NCBI GenBank assembly: GCA_033675265.1
Contig: JAUJYZ010001520.1
Location: 146,501-210,500, forward strand
DNA from: Actinostola sp. cb2023
Taxonomy: Eukaryota > Cnidaria > Anthozoa > Actiniaria > Actinostolidae
Reading direction: 5' to 3'
Length of the DNA stretch: 64,000 nt
Shown one piece after another: positions 23,290 to 35,620 of the stretch (position 1 is its first letter; every line of letters begins with the position of its first letter). Under the pieces are notes generated by a model. The model was not told where the DNA came from. It worked only from the letters and a program-made list of their open reading frames with translations, and did not search any database. A program made the position numbers and the translations under genes.

Positions 23290-23910
23290 GAATTCATTTT
23301 TCATTCATGTCTTTTTTCATTCATTTTCATTTTCATTCATTCATTTTCATTCATTCATTTTCATTCATTCATTTTCATTCATTCATTCATTTTCATTCAT
23401 TCATTTTCATTCATTCATTTTCATTCATTCATTTTCATTCATTCATTTTCATTCATTCATTTTCATTTTCATTTCATTCATTCATTTTCATTCATTCATT
23501 TTCATTTCATTTTCATTCATTCATTTTCATTCATTCATTTTCATTCATTCATTTTCATTTTTCATTTTCATTCATTTTCATTCATTCATTTTCATTCATT
23601 CATTTTCATTCATTCATTTTCATTCATTCATTTTCATTCATTCATTTTCATTCATTCATTTTCATTCATTCATTTTCATTCATTCATTTTCATTCATTCA
23701 TTTTCATTCATTCATTTTCATTCATTCATTTTCATTCATTCATTTTCATTCATTCATTTTCATTCATTCATTTTCATTCATTTTCATTCATTCATTCATT
23801 CATTTTCATTCATTCATTTTCATTTCATTTTCATTCATTCATTTTCATTCATTCATTTTCATTCATTCATTTTCATTCATTCATTTTCATTCATTTTCAT
23901 TCATTCAATT
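23290..23910. repeat. (TTCATTCATTTTCA)n satellite
   Basis: About 620 bp of mixed TTCA and TTTTCA units, mostly as a 14-bp period. The open frame through it reads HS/FI/FH repeats and is not a gene. Confidence 0.95.
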
Positions 23911-23982
23911 CAATCAAAAATGAAAATATATATATCCGTACGCTTATGCTTAAAGCGCTTATGACGCTTATTTTTTTATTTT

Positions 23983-24399
23983 GAAAATCGATTACATATG
24001 AAGCGAATAGTGAGATGTTTCAGTGTTTTGTGATTTGAGCTTCCCATTTGCGAGTTATAAAGGTTTGAAATCGTGATATGCTAATTCGGTGACGTCAAAG
24101 ACCACTTACTTTATCCGGCATACAAAAGCGCTCTTGTGCAAATTACTGACATTTTATAATCTGGCAAAAAAGTTTTCTACAACGTATATAAATGATGTTA
24201 AACTTTTTTTCTATTTCAGAAAAGAATGCTACTTGAAAAAATATAAATAAATTACAGCAAAAGTGGTCTTTGACGTCACCGAATTAGCATATCACGATTT
24301 CAAACCTTTTATATAACGAACTCGCAAATGCGAAGCTCAAATCACAAAATACTGAAACATCACACTATTCACTTCATATGATCGCTAGTGATCGAAAAC
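23983..24399. mobile_element. 400-bp inverted-repeat MITE
   Basis: The arms of about 140 bp share GAAATCGTGATATGCTAATT, GGTGACGTCAAAGACCAC and GAAGC...CACTATTC in inverse copies. The middle is unique. Confidence 0.8.
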
Positions 24400-24444
24400 C
24401 ATATTGATCAAGGAAGTGAGTAATAGAGTTAAACGGATCGCATA

Positions 24445-24872
24445 TACACCTATTTCAAAAAATGTTGGCATCTGAAATCTGAATCTGAAATCTGAGACCA
24501 AGAGGGATTGTAATGCACAAGAACTTTATTATTATTGTGAGTATAAGTTGTGATCTATCTTGTAATTACTGCATGGAATATGCCACGACCTTTAGGCGAA
24601 GACCTGCGTTGGCAAATAGTGTGGCTACGAGTGTTTTTAGGTCACAGATTCAGATTTCAGATTCAGATTTTAGATCTGAATCTGTCACCTAAAAACACTC
24701 GTATAGTTACACTATTCGCCAAGGCAGATATTCGCATAAAGGTCGTGGCATATTACAAATATTATATTTACCTGCGGTTGGCGAATAGTTTGCCTACGAG
24801 TGTTTTTAGGTCACAGATTCAGATTTCAGATTCAGATTTTAGATGCCAACGTTTTTTGAAATAGGTGTATAC
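24445..24872. mobile_element. TA-flanked MITE with internal hairpins
   Basis: The ends read TATACACCTATTTCAAAAAA and the inverse TTTTTTGAAATAGGTGTATA. Inside, TTCAGATTTCAGATTCAGAT repeats and an inverted pair around ACACTCGTA (24619-24740). The terminal motif ACACCTA.TTTCA is shared with 41861, 59931 and 60246. Confidence 0.75.
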
Positions 24873-24879
24873 GTAAAAA

Positions 24880-25545
24880 CTATAATCTGTAATTACTAAA
24901 AATATCACTTTTGTGTTTTGCGTATGGATTATCAATATAGCCATGATTGCTTGGGCAGTCAAAACTTGAGTTAAACACTAAGAAATTAAAGGCGATTGAA
25001 CTTCGTGGGAGGGAAGATGTGGAATGAGATTATGATATAGCAATCGAAAGCTAATATTACTTTTAACGTCCATCAAGAGACCATCAGCGTTTGCTCTCTT
25101 GCGTCCATTTATTTTTCTTTCTTTTTTTCTTCTTTTTCTTTCTTTTTTTTCTTTTCTTTTTTTTTAATTATTATTATTTATTTATATATCTATTTTATTT
25201 ATTTTTCTACTCGGTTCAGTCTAGTTAGTTCCGCTTTCCACTTTTTGTGTGTGTATTGTAAACGCACCTCGTATTCACCCGAGACGCCCACACAAACTCA
25301 AGCAATAATTAAAATCGCTGACCAAATAGGTCTGAGTTCACCATCGACTCTAGTATAACCGTAGGAACATGCGCAATAAAGCCTACTTACACTAGCGACT
25401 CTAGTATAACCTAAAATCAAACTAGAGATATCCTTGGCTATTTACCTCCGAGCAAAACAAGATGGCGTCGCGTATCGCGAGCATGTCTCTTTCTTCTTGA
25501 AAGTCAATTTTATATATTTGGCTGGTGATTCACTTGTGTGGTATA
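24880..25545. other. gene-free stretch
   Basis: A T-rich run (25105-25205) and short repeats of GCGACTCTAGTATAACC (25345, 25395). No gene. Confidence 0.4.
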
Positions 25546-25547
25546 AA

Positions 25548-25795
25548 TATACAGTCATTCTCAAAAAGGTTGTCCAGATGAAAAGACTACAATACTACAA
25601 TAAAGTCACGTGATTCATTATGTTTTCAGTTGATACCAGCGGCATTACATTCAGTTCTCACAATGCCGTGTACTTAGCTTTTGCATCTCAAATTGAAATT
25701 CCATGCGAGGAAATTGAATACATAATGAATCACGTGACTATATTGTAGTATTGTAGTCTTTTCATCTGGACAACCTTTTTGAGAATGACTGTATA
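25548..25795. mobile_element. TA-flanked MITE, family G copy 1
   Basis: Inverted ends TACAGTCATTCTCAAAAAGG, then TTGTCCAGATGAAAAGACTA and a CACGTGATTCATTA block. A second copy is at 53746-54010. The TA at both ends suits the Tc1/mariner class. Confidence 0.8.
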
Positions 25796-25798
25796 CTA

Positions 25799-25971
25799 AA
25801 ACAATTATTCCCCTCATTGTCGGTGAATAGTGCTGGATATTTACCGAGCCGCGAGTAAATATCCACCACTACTCAACGGTCGACGTAGTCTCCTATGCAC
25901 CCGTTCTTAGTTTCGGGACTAAAAACGACTGCGAAGGAGACTACGGTCGACGCGGAGGGGAATAATTGTTA
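25799..25971. mobile_element. short inverted-repeat element
   Basis: AACAATTATTCCCCTC at the left is matched by GAGGGGAATAATTGTT at the right. Internal inverted segments include ATATTTAC and GTCGACG. Confidence 0.65.
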
Positions 25972-26124
25972 ACTACCCACAGCTGTTGCGCGCGATCAAT
26001 TTTTCGAACGTTATTTTAAGCATTGACACTGACATTTACATTTACTTGATAATGACATCTGACGATGTCGAAACGTCGTAACTGATATCGCTGATTTCTT
26101 ATACAATGTTTCCCTCAATCATTA

Positions 26125-26209
26125 ATTATTATCACTGTTGTTGTTGTTGTTATTATTATTATTATTAGTAGTAGTAGTAGTATTTTATTTATATAATTAT
26201 GATTATTAC

Positions 26210-26240
<31 letters not shown>

Positions 26241-26307
26241 TATTTATTTTTATTTATTTTTATTTATATAATTATAATTATTACTATTATTACTATTGTT
26301 ATTATTA

Positions 26308-26340
<33 letters not shown>

Positions 26341-26418
26341 GAATTTTCATCAGCTGAATTGCACCTTTTCAATAGAATACTCTCTGCTTGATAGCATATT
26401 GGGGGGGGGGGGGGGGAG
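26125..26418. repeat. simple-repeat cluster (TTA, GAT, poly-G)
   Basis: TTA/TTG runs, a GAT run at 26310-26337 and a G run at 26401-26416, which could form a quadruplex. Confidence 0.9.
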
Positions 26419-26514
26419 TTTTGCCTCTCAGTCAAAGGTAAATAATGAGAGTCGTGGACTTTTACCAGCTGATTGATCAGTAACAAGCAATAGAATACTC
26501 TCTGGTTGATGGAG

Positions 26515-26797
26515 AACAGTAGTGGATCCAGGGGTGGTTCCATATATGGGTTCCATGGAACCCCCCTTTGTGAAGCCCATCATATTCTTTACGCTAAGTA
26601 GAATGAAGTAGCTATATACAGTGGTGGATCCAGGGGTGGTTCCATATATGGGTTCCATGGAACCCCCCTTTGTGAAGCCGATCATGTTCTTTACACTAAG
26701 TAGAATGAAATTGAAATTATGGTTTGTCCTTAAAATGCAGGAAGTATAGCGTTTCTGGAACCTCCCTTTTTGAAATCCTGGATCCGCCACTGGAAAA
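26515..26797. repeat. 102-bp tandem duplication
   Basis: The unit GTGGATCCAGGGGTGGTTCC... occurs at 26522 and 26624 with few differences. The right end carries GGATCCGCCACTGG, the inverse of the unit start, suggesting a small inverted-repeat element internally duplicated. It lies just upstream of the guanylate cyclase start. Confidence 0.75.
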
Positions 26798-26880
26798 TAT
26801 GACTAGAATTTGCTAATAATATCCTGACTACTTGCATTTCTATATAGATTACATGATCACATAACTGGCCGACAACCGCA

Positions 26881-29800
26881 ATGTATGGCATGCTACTAGA
26901 GAGCATCTGCTTCTACACGACAGAGAAATACGGCAAGCAAATCTGGCAGCAAGTTCTCGCAGCCTCTAACATCGAGACAACAGTCTTCGTCACCCAGAAG
27001 CTCTACAGCGAAGACCTCATTTTCAAACTCGCCGATGGCGCCCTCGAAATATTGGGCGAAGAAGAGGATATGACGTTGGATGACGTCATGCGCTATTTTG
27101 GGGTCTGCTTCGTCAAATTTTTTAATCACTATGGTTACGATCCGATCATTCGGGTCAGCGGTCGGCACTTCCGGGACTTTATGATTGGGATCGACAACCT
27201 TCACGAGCATATGAGATTTGGGTATCCCAAGATGCAATCCCCGGCGTTCTACTGTGACGAGGAAACAAGCAGCGGCTTAAATCTTCATTACGTTTCACGA
27301 CGGAAAGGGTTCATGTTCTACGTCATAGGACAGGTCGAAGAAATCGCGCGAAAGTTCTACGACATATACGACCTTACCGTCAAGGTCCTTAGCAACGAGA
27401 TAGAGGGAGCCCAGTGCCACATCGTTTATCGTCTGGGTTTTATGAATTGTGGGTTCAAACCGCCGACTCCCGACCTGCTTTGCGTGCCGCGTGACAGGTT
27501 CATCACAGTCGACGTGTTCTTTACGATTTTCCCCTTCAGTTTCGCAATCTCTACCGACATGACGATCAACATGAGTGGGAACGGACTCATCTCCATGGTA
27601 GGGAAGAAAGTCCTTGGTAAAAACGTCAGGGAAGTCTTTACGTTGAGAAGGCCAAAAACACAATTTACGTGGCATTCGGTACGTACGTAATCGTAACGGA
27701 ACGTTACATCAACGTAATGGAACGGAACGGAATCGTAATCGTTAGGCGTAAAATTAGAGAATTTTAAGCGTTAGACGTATAAAAAACTGACCACAGTTAA
27801 CACACTCACCGTAATGAGCCATTTTCACGGATAATCCAATGTACCACGGTCTTAATGGGGTTAACCGTTAGCCGTAAAAAGGTCAAAATTAAACTTTAGC
27901 CGTTAAGCGTATAAGCTACCTCCCATTGAGACCCTCGTTTAACCGTCCACCGATTCTTGTAGCGAGTAGATAACTTGCTTCCTCCTCTTCAGCAGAAACA
28001 GATTTCCGAAAGCGTTTCAACGCATTCTATCTTGCGTTCAGCCATGACAAACTGACGCTAGACTTCGAGTACAAACGTTTTGATGACAAATTTGCAATTC
28101 AAAATCGCTTCTTTAAAACGCATTTTAGCAGACTACTTTAACAAAAACAACTTGATTGAATGCCTGCTGAAACAATAAAGAATGCATTTAATGAAAAGAA
28201 CAATAGACGTTTTTACCGATACGGCGGCCATTTAGAATTCTATTGTTTTGGTTAAAATATTATGGGATGCTCAGGGTGCAAATGACCCAAAAACTGTAGA
28301 GTGTGGAGTGACTGGAGTCGCGTCAATATATTATTTTTCTATGTCACTCTAACCATAGTGTTGTATGGCTTACTATCTACTACATGTGTTGTGTATTGTT
28401 GTATAATTTTGTACAAAAAATTAGGTTTTCGTAGTTTAATTTTTCATGGCCAAATGGTTACTAGCTTGCACCCTGGGCATCCCATAATTCAAGATGGCCG
28501 CCGTATCGGTAAAAAGGTCTATTAACATACAACAATTAAAAACAAATTCCTCCCGAATAAAAAATTGAGCATGAGAAGTTGTTCAATCCTGAATTCCGCC
28601 AGTACAAAAACTTGACCCGATAGCCTCGACTTGAAACCTTTGTTCAAAGTCATTGGAGTGTAATTGTTCGTAATAAACGTCGAATCTCTTTTAAGCGGCC
28701 ACCCTCGGGAAAATGGCAAGTGGTCGCTTAATAGAGGGTGGTGGCTTAATAGAGGGTGGTCTCTCAATAGAGGGTGGTCGCTTAATAGAGGGTGGTCGCT
28801 TAATAGAGGGTGGTATCTCAATAGAGGGTGGTCTCTCAATAGAGGGTGGTCGCTTAATAGAGGGTGGGCGCTTAATGGTCGCTTAATAGAGGGTGGTCGC
28901 TTAATAGAGGGTGGTGGCTTAATAGAGGGTGGTGGCTTAATAGGGGTTGGTCGCTGAATAGAGGGTGGTCGCTTAATAGAGGTTCGAGTGAAACCCCTTT
29001 AGTAGCTGATCTATTATCATTGTAATACTGATGTTCCTTTTTGCCTTTCGTAGCTTGTGACAAGAAAAGTTGTGTTCGAGCTTTTGGCAAGAATACCTGT
29101 AATTCGTCGCAAAGCTAAAGACTCAGGTTACCACAAAACAGTGTACCAAACGCTAAAGCGGTCTACAAGTATGAACGAGTTTCCTTCACAAAATCACAAG
29201 CAGCACAAGCCTGGGAATCAGAGCGCTTCACCAACGACAATCAACCAGACCGAGAACCCTCCTACTCTTCATTTACGCGGTCAGATGAAGTACATACAGG
29301 ACTGGGACAAGATACTGTATATTTGTTCGCCACTGTAAGTAAAAGTTGATCACGTGATCACGACTGACTGACTGACTGAAGACTTACTCACTGAACTGAC
29401 AGACTGACGGACTGACGGACTGACGGACTGACGGACTGACGGACTGACGGACTGACGGACTGACGGACTGACGGACTGACGGACTGACGGACTGACGGAC
29501 TGACGAACTGACGGACATAAGGAATGACGGACTGACGGACTGACTGGCTCACGGACTAACGGACCGACCGACCGACTGACCAATTAACGGACCAACAGAC
29601 TGATTGACTGACTGCTTGTCTGATGGATGAATACATGGATGGATGGATTGATTCACTGTTATCCTATAGTATTGGTAGTCTAGATGATATGCTAGAAACA
29701 GGCCTATACATGAATGACTTCAGCATGCACGACACATCACAAGAGATGGTTTTATCAGGACTCAAGCCACTGCCCCAGCTAGAGTATGCACGTGATCAGG

Positions 29801-30742
29801 TAAATACCCCGTATGCAGAAAAACATGGCGACTTTTTATTTTACCCAATAGTCCTTTGCGAACCTAAATCAGTATCACCTATACCCCATTCACACCGAAG
29901 CTAAAACATGTTTTAAAGTGGTTTAACTAAACAGGTTTAGAAAATTAATATCTACAAACGCCACGCAACATTTGGCACAAAACTGCTGGTAAACTGTCCT
30001 TTGTGTTGCACAGTATCAATTCCAGATAGTTTGATTCTTGTGAAATTAGATGCTCTCAGATTATAGAAGCTAGAAAAACCCAGTTTAACTAAACATGTTT
30101 TGGTGTGAATGGGGCATTAGATCTACGAACATTCTGTTCACATAAATAAATCGGTAACAGCTTCACACTTGCAAATCTTGACATTTTCTCTGTTCTAAAG
30201 TCTCTACGAGGTATAGTGGTTTATGCGCGCAAAAGATTGTGGTACATTAATATACTGTTCTGCAATTTGTTTTACCAACGCAAAATCATCTCGCAAAGCA
30301 TGGATACAGGGTCTTTCATATTTTTTTATGTTAATACCAAACGGACTATTATCGTAATCATTATATTGACTATTAATGTGTCGCAGCAATTTGAGCAAGG
30401 ACGAGAGTTAGAACAATGCATGAAAAAGCTGAACAAAGAACGAGAGAAAAGTGACGAGTTATTGCATCAGATGATTCCCAAAGAGATTGCTGATCGTCTG
30501 AAGCGGGGAGAAAGTCCAATCGACACGTGCGAGGTAATGCGCATGCGTTAATAACAAGAAAACCTAGATTCAGCGCATGCGCGCAGAGGTCAAACAGACG
30601 TCAGTGCATTTGTAATAATTATAATAATAATAATAATAATAATGAAGAACAGTTATTAGATGCCATGCCTGGTAATATATGAATTGAAGGTATTTAACTT
30701 CGTCAGGCAAAGGAAATAGACGACAAACGCGCATTCAGACGT

Positions 30743-30820
<78 letters not shown>

Positions 30821-30845
30821 TAATAATAATAATAATATAATAATA

Positions 30846-30888
<43 letters not shown>

Positions 30889-33800
30889 TTAAGGTACCAG
30901 GGGACCTTCGTGACCACTGTTCACTGAAAGCCGCGTAGCGCACTAACCACTCGTCCAACATGTATAAAAGTATACATTTTCTTAAAGCTGAATAAATGCA
31001 GATTCTAAATATGCTGGAGATTATTTCCTATTTTGTAAATATTTTTTGTTATTGCACATTTTAGACAATTCGACCGGCCTTGTTCAAAGAGAATTTTGCA
31101 CGCGGGAATTCAATCGATGTCTAAATGGATTTGTAAAGTGTCATTGTAATGAACACACTTTGTGTGAAATTTGACAGCAAATATCTCCTCAACAAAAGCG
31201 TTTATCAGAAATCGGAGACACAGTTTTTTAAAACAAAGTTTGCTCATTACAATCGCACTTTCCGTTTAAAAATCGATTGAATTCCCGCGTGCACAATTCT
31301 CTTTGAACAAGGCCGGTCGAATTGTCTAAAATGTGCAATAACAAAAAATATTTACAAAATAGGAAATAATCTCCAGCATATTTAGAATCTGCATTTATTC
31401 AGCTTTAAGAAAATGTATACTTTTATACATGTTGGACGAATGCTTAGCGTGCTACGCGGCTTTCAGTGAACAGTGGTCACGAAGGTCCCCTGCAGGTACC
31501 TTAAGACAAATAGCAAATAAGGAGTTGACCGGCCGGAGGGACGACAAAACACGCGAACGAAAACCTTTCCAAGAAAGTGTTAGAAATCTAAGTTAGCTAA
31601 TCTGCAACCAAATGCATGATTGTTTGTTTTGATCTTTTTGTTAGTATTTTGACAGCGTGACAGTGCTGTTTAGTTACATGGATGGTTTTGCTTCAATCTG
31701 CGCACGAGTCAGCCCAATGAAGGCTGTGACTTTAATCAATAACCTGTTTATCCTGTTTGACCGACTTACCGAGAAACACGATGTCTTCAAGGTAACATAC
31801 CTCACTTATAAACTTAATTGTATGCAAACTTCTGGTACTAAAATAAAGTCTAGGTCTAGGTCTAGGTCTAGATCTAGACCTAGATATAGGTATAGGTCTA
31901 GGTCTAGGTCTAGGTCTAGGTCTAGGTCTAGGTCTAGGTCTAGGTCTAGGTCTAGGTCTAGGTCTAGGTCTAGGTCTAGGTCTAGGTCTAGGACTAGGTC
32001 TAGGTCTAGGTCTAGGTCTAGGTCTAGGTCTATATCTAGGTCTAGGTCTAGGTCTAGGTCTAGGTCTAGGTCTAGGTCTAGGTCTCGATCTAGGTCTAGG
32101 TCTAGGTCTAGGTCTAGGTCTCGATCTAGGTCTAGGTCTAGGTCTAGGTCTAGGTCTAGGTCTAGGTCTAGGTCTAGGTCTAGGTCTAGGTCTAGGTCTA
32201 GGTCTAGGTCTAGGTCTATGTCTATGTCTCACTTTAATCAATAACCTGTTTATCCTGTTTGACCGACTGGATTTTCAATCTCGTATTCTTTCTTATCGTC
32301 CGTGTAGTTTGAAACACTTGGCGATGCTCTGTACATGGCGGTGTCTGGAGTCCCAACACGAAAAAAATGTCACATCGAACCAATGGCCGCCATGGCACTG
32401 GATATGTTAAGTGCTGTACAGAAAGTAAAAGACCCAATCACTAAGAAGGCAATGACAGTTACCATAGGTACGTCAACTGTATAAAGCCCTTCAAGTGGCT
32501 GTGGAACGCCAAGTTGAAAAATTGGCTTCTTTTTCTGGGCGGGTTGCCTGTGGCACGCAGAGTTGAAATATGGACTTTCATTTTCTTATGGCAATCTCGT
32601 CCCCAGAGCCTGCGTTATTTTCGGCCAGCGGCAAAGAACGTAGGCTCTGGCATAATCCATTTTTGAGACAATTTGATTGGCTATTCCATTTTAGAAACTA
32701 CGCACGCGCAAGATTCCGGAAATGAAATATATCCAATGAAAATTGAGTTGTCAACACAACGGTGTCCCAACTTCCGTTCAAAACAAAAATTAACATTTTT
32801 CAACGGTTTCATTGACATGTTATTTTTAACATGTCGCCTCGATCTGCAATATTAAAATATCTAAGCGCAGAGAAAAATCCAGTTTATCTAAGCTTATATG
32901 TCTCTCGAAGTGTCTTGAAAAGTTTTCAAACGAAGCTCAAAATTTACACGAAGAGTGATGGTTATTCAAAGAACATACAGTATGTCGATCGTAAATCTAA
33001 TATTCTCTGGGCTAGCAACTGAAAGGCGGTGCCAATATTCGAGGTGCTTACGAAGGCGAAAGATTCAAAAGAAATACATTTGAAGGAAAGACAACAATAA
33101 CCAGAGAAGATGAAGATGATAGATTCAAATAATTAACGATATCTAAATATAAACCCGTAGGAAGAACTGTTCGCGTATCCTTCTGCTGTAAAACCACTGC
33201 TTTTAATAAAGACTTCAGATACTGCGCTTCTTTCACTGTTATATCTTCTTTACCAAGTGCTTTTAAAGCGTACTCTATTCCCTAATGAAACCTTTCGAAG
33301 GATTCCACTGAAACCTGAATCGACAATTTGAATCGACAACAACCAACTGCCCAAGCTAACTTGCGCGTGCGCTCTAAAACCGGAAGAACAAGAAATCCTG
33401 TTCCCAAAAATGGATTATGCCAGAGCCTACGTTCTTCGCCACTGGCCGAAAGTAACGCAGGCTCTGGGGACGAGATTGTTTCTTATGGCCACAAATCGCC
33501 AACCAAGGTGCATGCGCTGTGTGCCGCTGAGGAAACCGAAAGCTCATTATTGCTCATTCCTGAAGCCCGCCGAGTGAATGCTTGTTATTATTATACAGCC
33601 GTCAATTTATTTATACGGCGGATATTATTTAGTATTAATTTTGATTGATATCTCGTTTGATAGATATTCACACAGGTCCTGTTGTAGCTGGTTTGGTTGA
33701 TATCTCGTTTGATAGGTATTCACACAGGTCCTGTTGTAGCTGGTTTGGTTGATATCTCGTTTGATAGGTATTCACACAGGTCCTGTTGTAGCTGGTTTGG

Positions 33801-35577
33801 TTGATATCTCGTTCGATAGGTATTCACACAGGTCCTGTTGTAGCTGGTTTGATTGATATCTCGTTTGATAGGTATTCACACAGGTCCTGTTGTAGCTGGT
33901 TTGGTTGATATCTCGTTTGATAGGTATTCACACAGGTCCTGTTGTAGCTGGTTTGGTTGATATCTCGTTTGATAGGTATTCACACAGGTCCTGTTGTAGC
34001 TGGTTTGATTGATATCTCGTTTGATAGGTATTCACACAGGTCCTGTTGTAGCTGGTTTGATTGATATCTCGTTTGATAGGTATTCACACAGGTCCTGTTG
34101 TAGCTGGTTTGGTTGATATCTCGTTTGATAGGTATTCACACAGGTCCTGTTGTAGCTGGTTTGGTTGATATCTCGTTTGATAGGTATTCACACAGGTCCT
34201 GTTGTAGCTGGTTTGGTTGATATCTCGTTTGATAGGTATTCACACAGGTCCTGTTGTAGCTGGTTTGGTTGATATCTCGTTTGATAGGTATTCACACAGG
34301 TCCTGTTATAGCCGGTTTGGTTGGGGAAATGACGCTGCAGTACTGCCTATTTGGCGATACCGTGAATATCGCTTCCCGCTTAAGAACTACAGCGTTGGTA
34401 AGTACAATAAGCCAGTTTTAAGAATAAAGTTCAGTGCGCATGCGATTTTATCCCGTTTATATCACCTTCTTTTGTTAACGTTTGTATGATTTTTAAATAA
34501 CAAAAGAAGGTGATATAATCGGGATAAAATCGCATGCGCACTGAACCTTATTCTTAAACTCCGAACTGGCTAGTCAACTCTCATTACCGGAAAACACTCG
34601 AACCCAGTCTTCCCGCAACAGTTGCCAGAGACCGACCCGGGTAATACAAGAGCTGACTGTAATACTTTTCAACCAATGAGAATTCATAAAAGTAATCACT
34701 AAAAGTAATCATATTTTTCAGCCAATGAGAATTCAGATCATTTTTTTGTCAAACGGATCCTAAATCCTAATCCAGTGGTTCCCTGTGGCACATCCGCCCC
34801 GAAAAGAAAATTGTTACAAATAATAATGAAAATGTTCTTTCACTAAGAGTAGTCATATGTTTTCAGCCAATGAGAATTCAGATCATTTTTTTGTCATATC
34901 CAGTGGTTCCTTGTGCACACCCCCCAAAAACAAATTGTTACAAATAATAATGAAAATGTCCCTTCACTAAAAGTAATCATATTTTTCAGCCAATGAGAAT
35001 TCATATCAGTGAAAAGTGTCGGAACTCTTTGGAAGGATCACGGTTTCATGTGGAATTTCGTGGTATCATTGAATTAAAGGTAAACAATGTTCATAGTTCC
35101 TCGTGAAGGAAGCCACTAACAGGGAAACACGCTCGCTCGCTGTGTGTGAATGTCAAAACCATGTAAATTCAGTAATTTACTGAAATTTACACGAAATTCA
35201 CACGAAATTTACACGATATTGACACGAATTTACGCGAAATTTACACGAATGTACGCGAAATTTTACACGAAATTTACACGAATTTACACTAAATTTACAC
35301 CGGCCAAGAGCGTGCGTCCTTTGCAGTGTGATATGATATATTTTTGTCGGCATGCATGGGCTTCCCGTGGTGAAGAAGTAGACACACGCTTGAGAGGCCT
35401 GGAACCAGAAATAATTGGAACAAAACACACGAGTGCAAATTATTCCAAATTGAACGAGAAATCGTATGATTACCAATTAATAATATTCATGAAAAAAATA
35501 ATATTTGCACTGCAACCTTTCAACTGAACTGCTCCTAGCCAATCAGAATCGAGCATTTTTTAATGATGATGATTATG

Positions 35578-35620
<43 letters not shown>

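Noticed and set aside
26896..27675. minus-strand frames of 113 and 126 residues
   Set aside because: Shadows of the conserved H-NOX exon on the plus strand.
28540..28985. possible CRISPR-like array
   Set aside because: The units are contiguous 19-bp repeats without spacers, in a eukaryotic intron; this is a minisatellite.
31657..32244. RS-dipeptide protein resembling a splicing factor domain
   Set aside because: The RS repeat is the translation of the TCTAGG array in intron 5 of the cyclase; the frame joins exon 5 to intron only by lacking stops.
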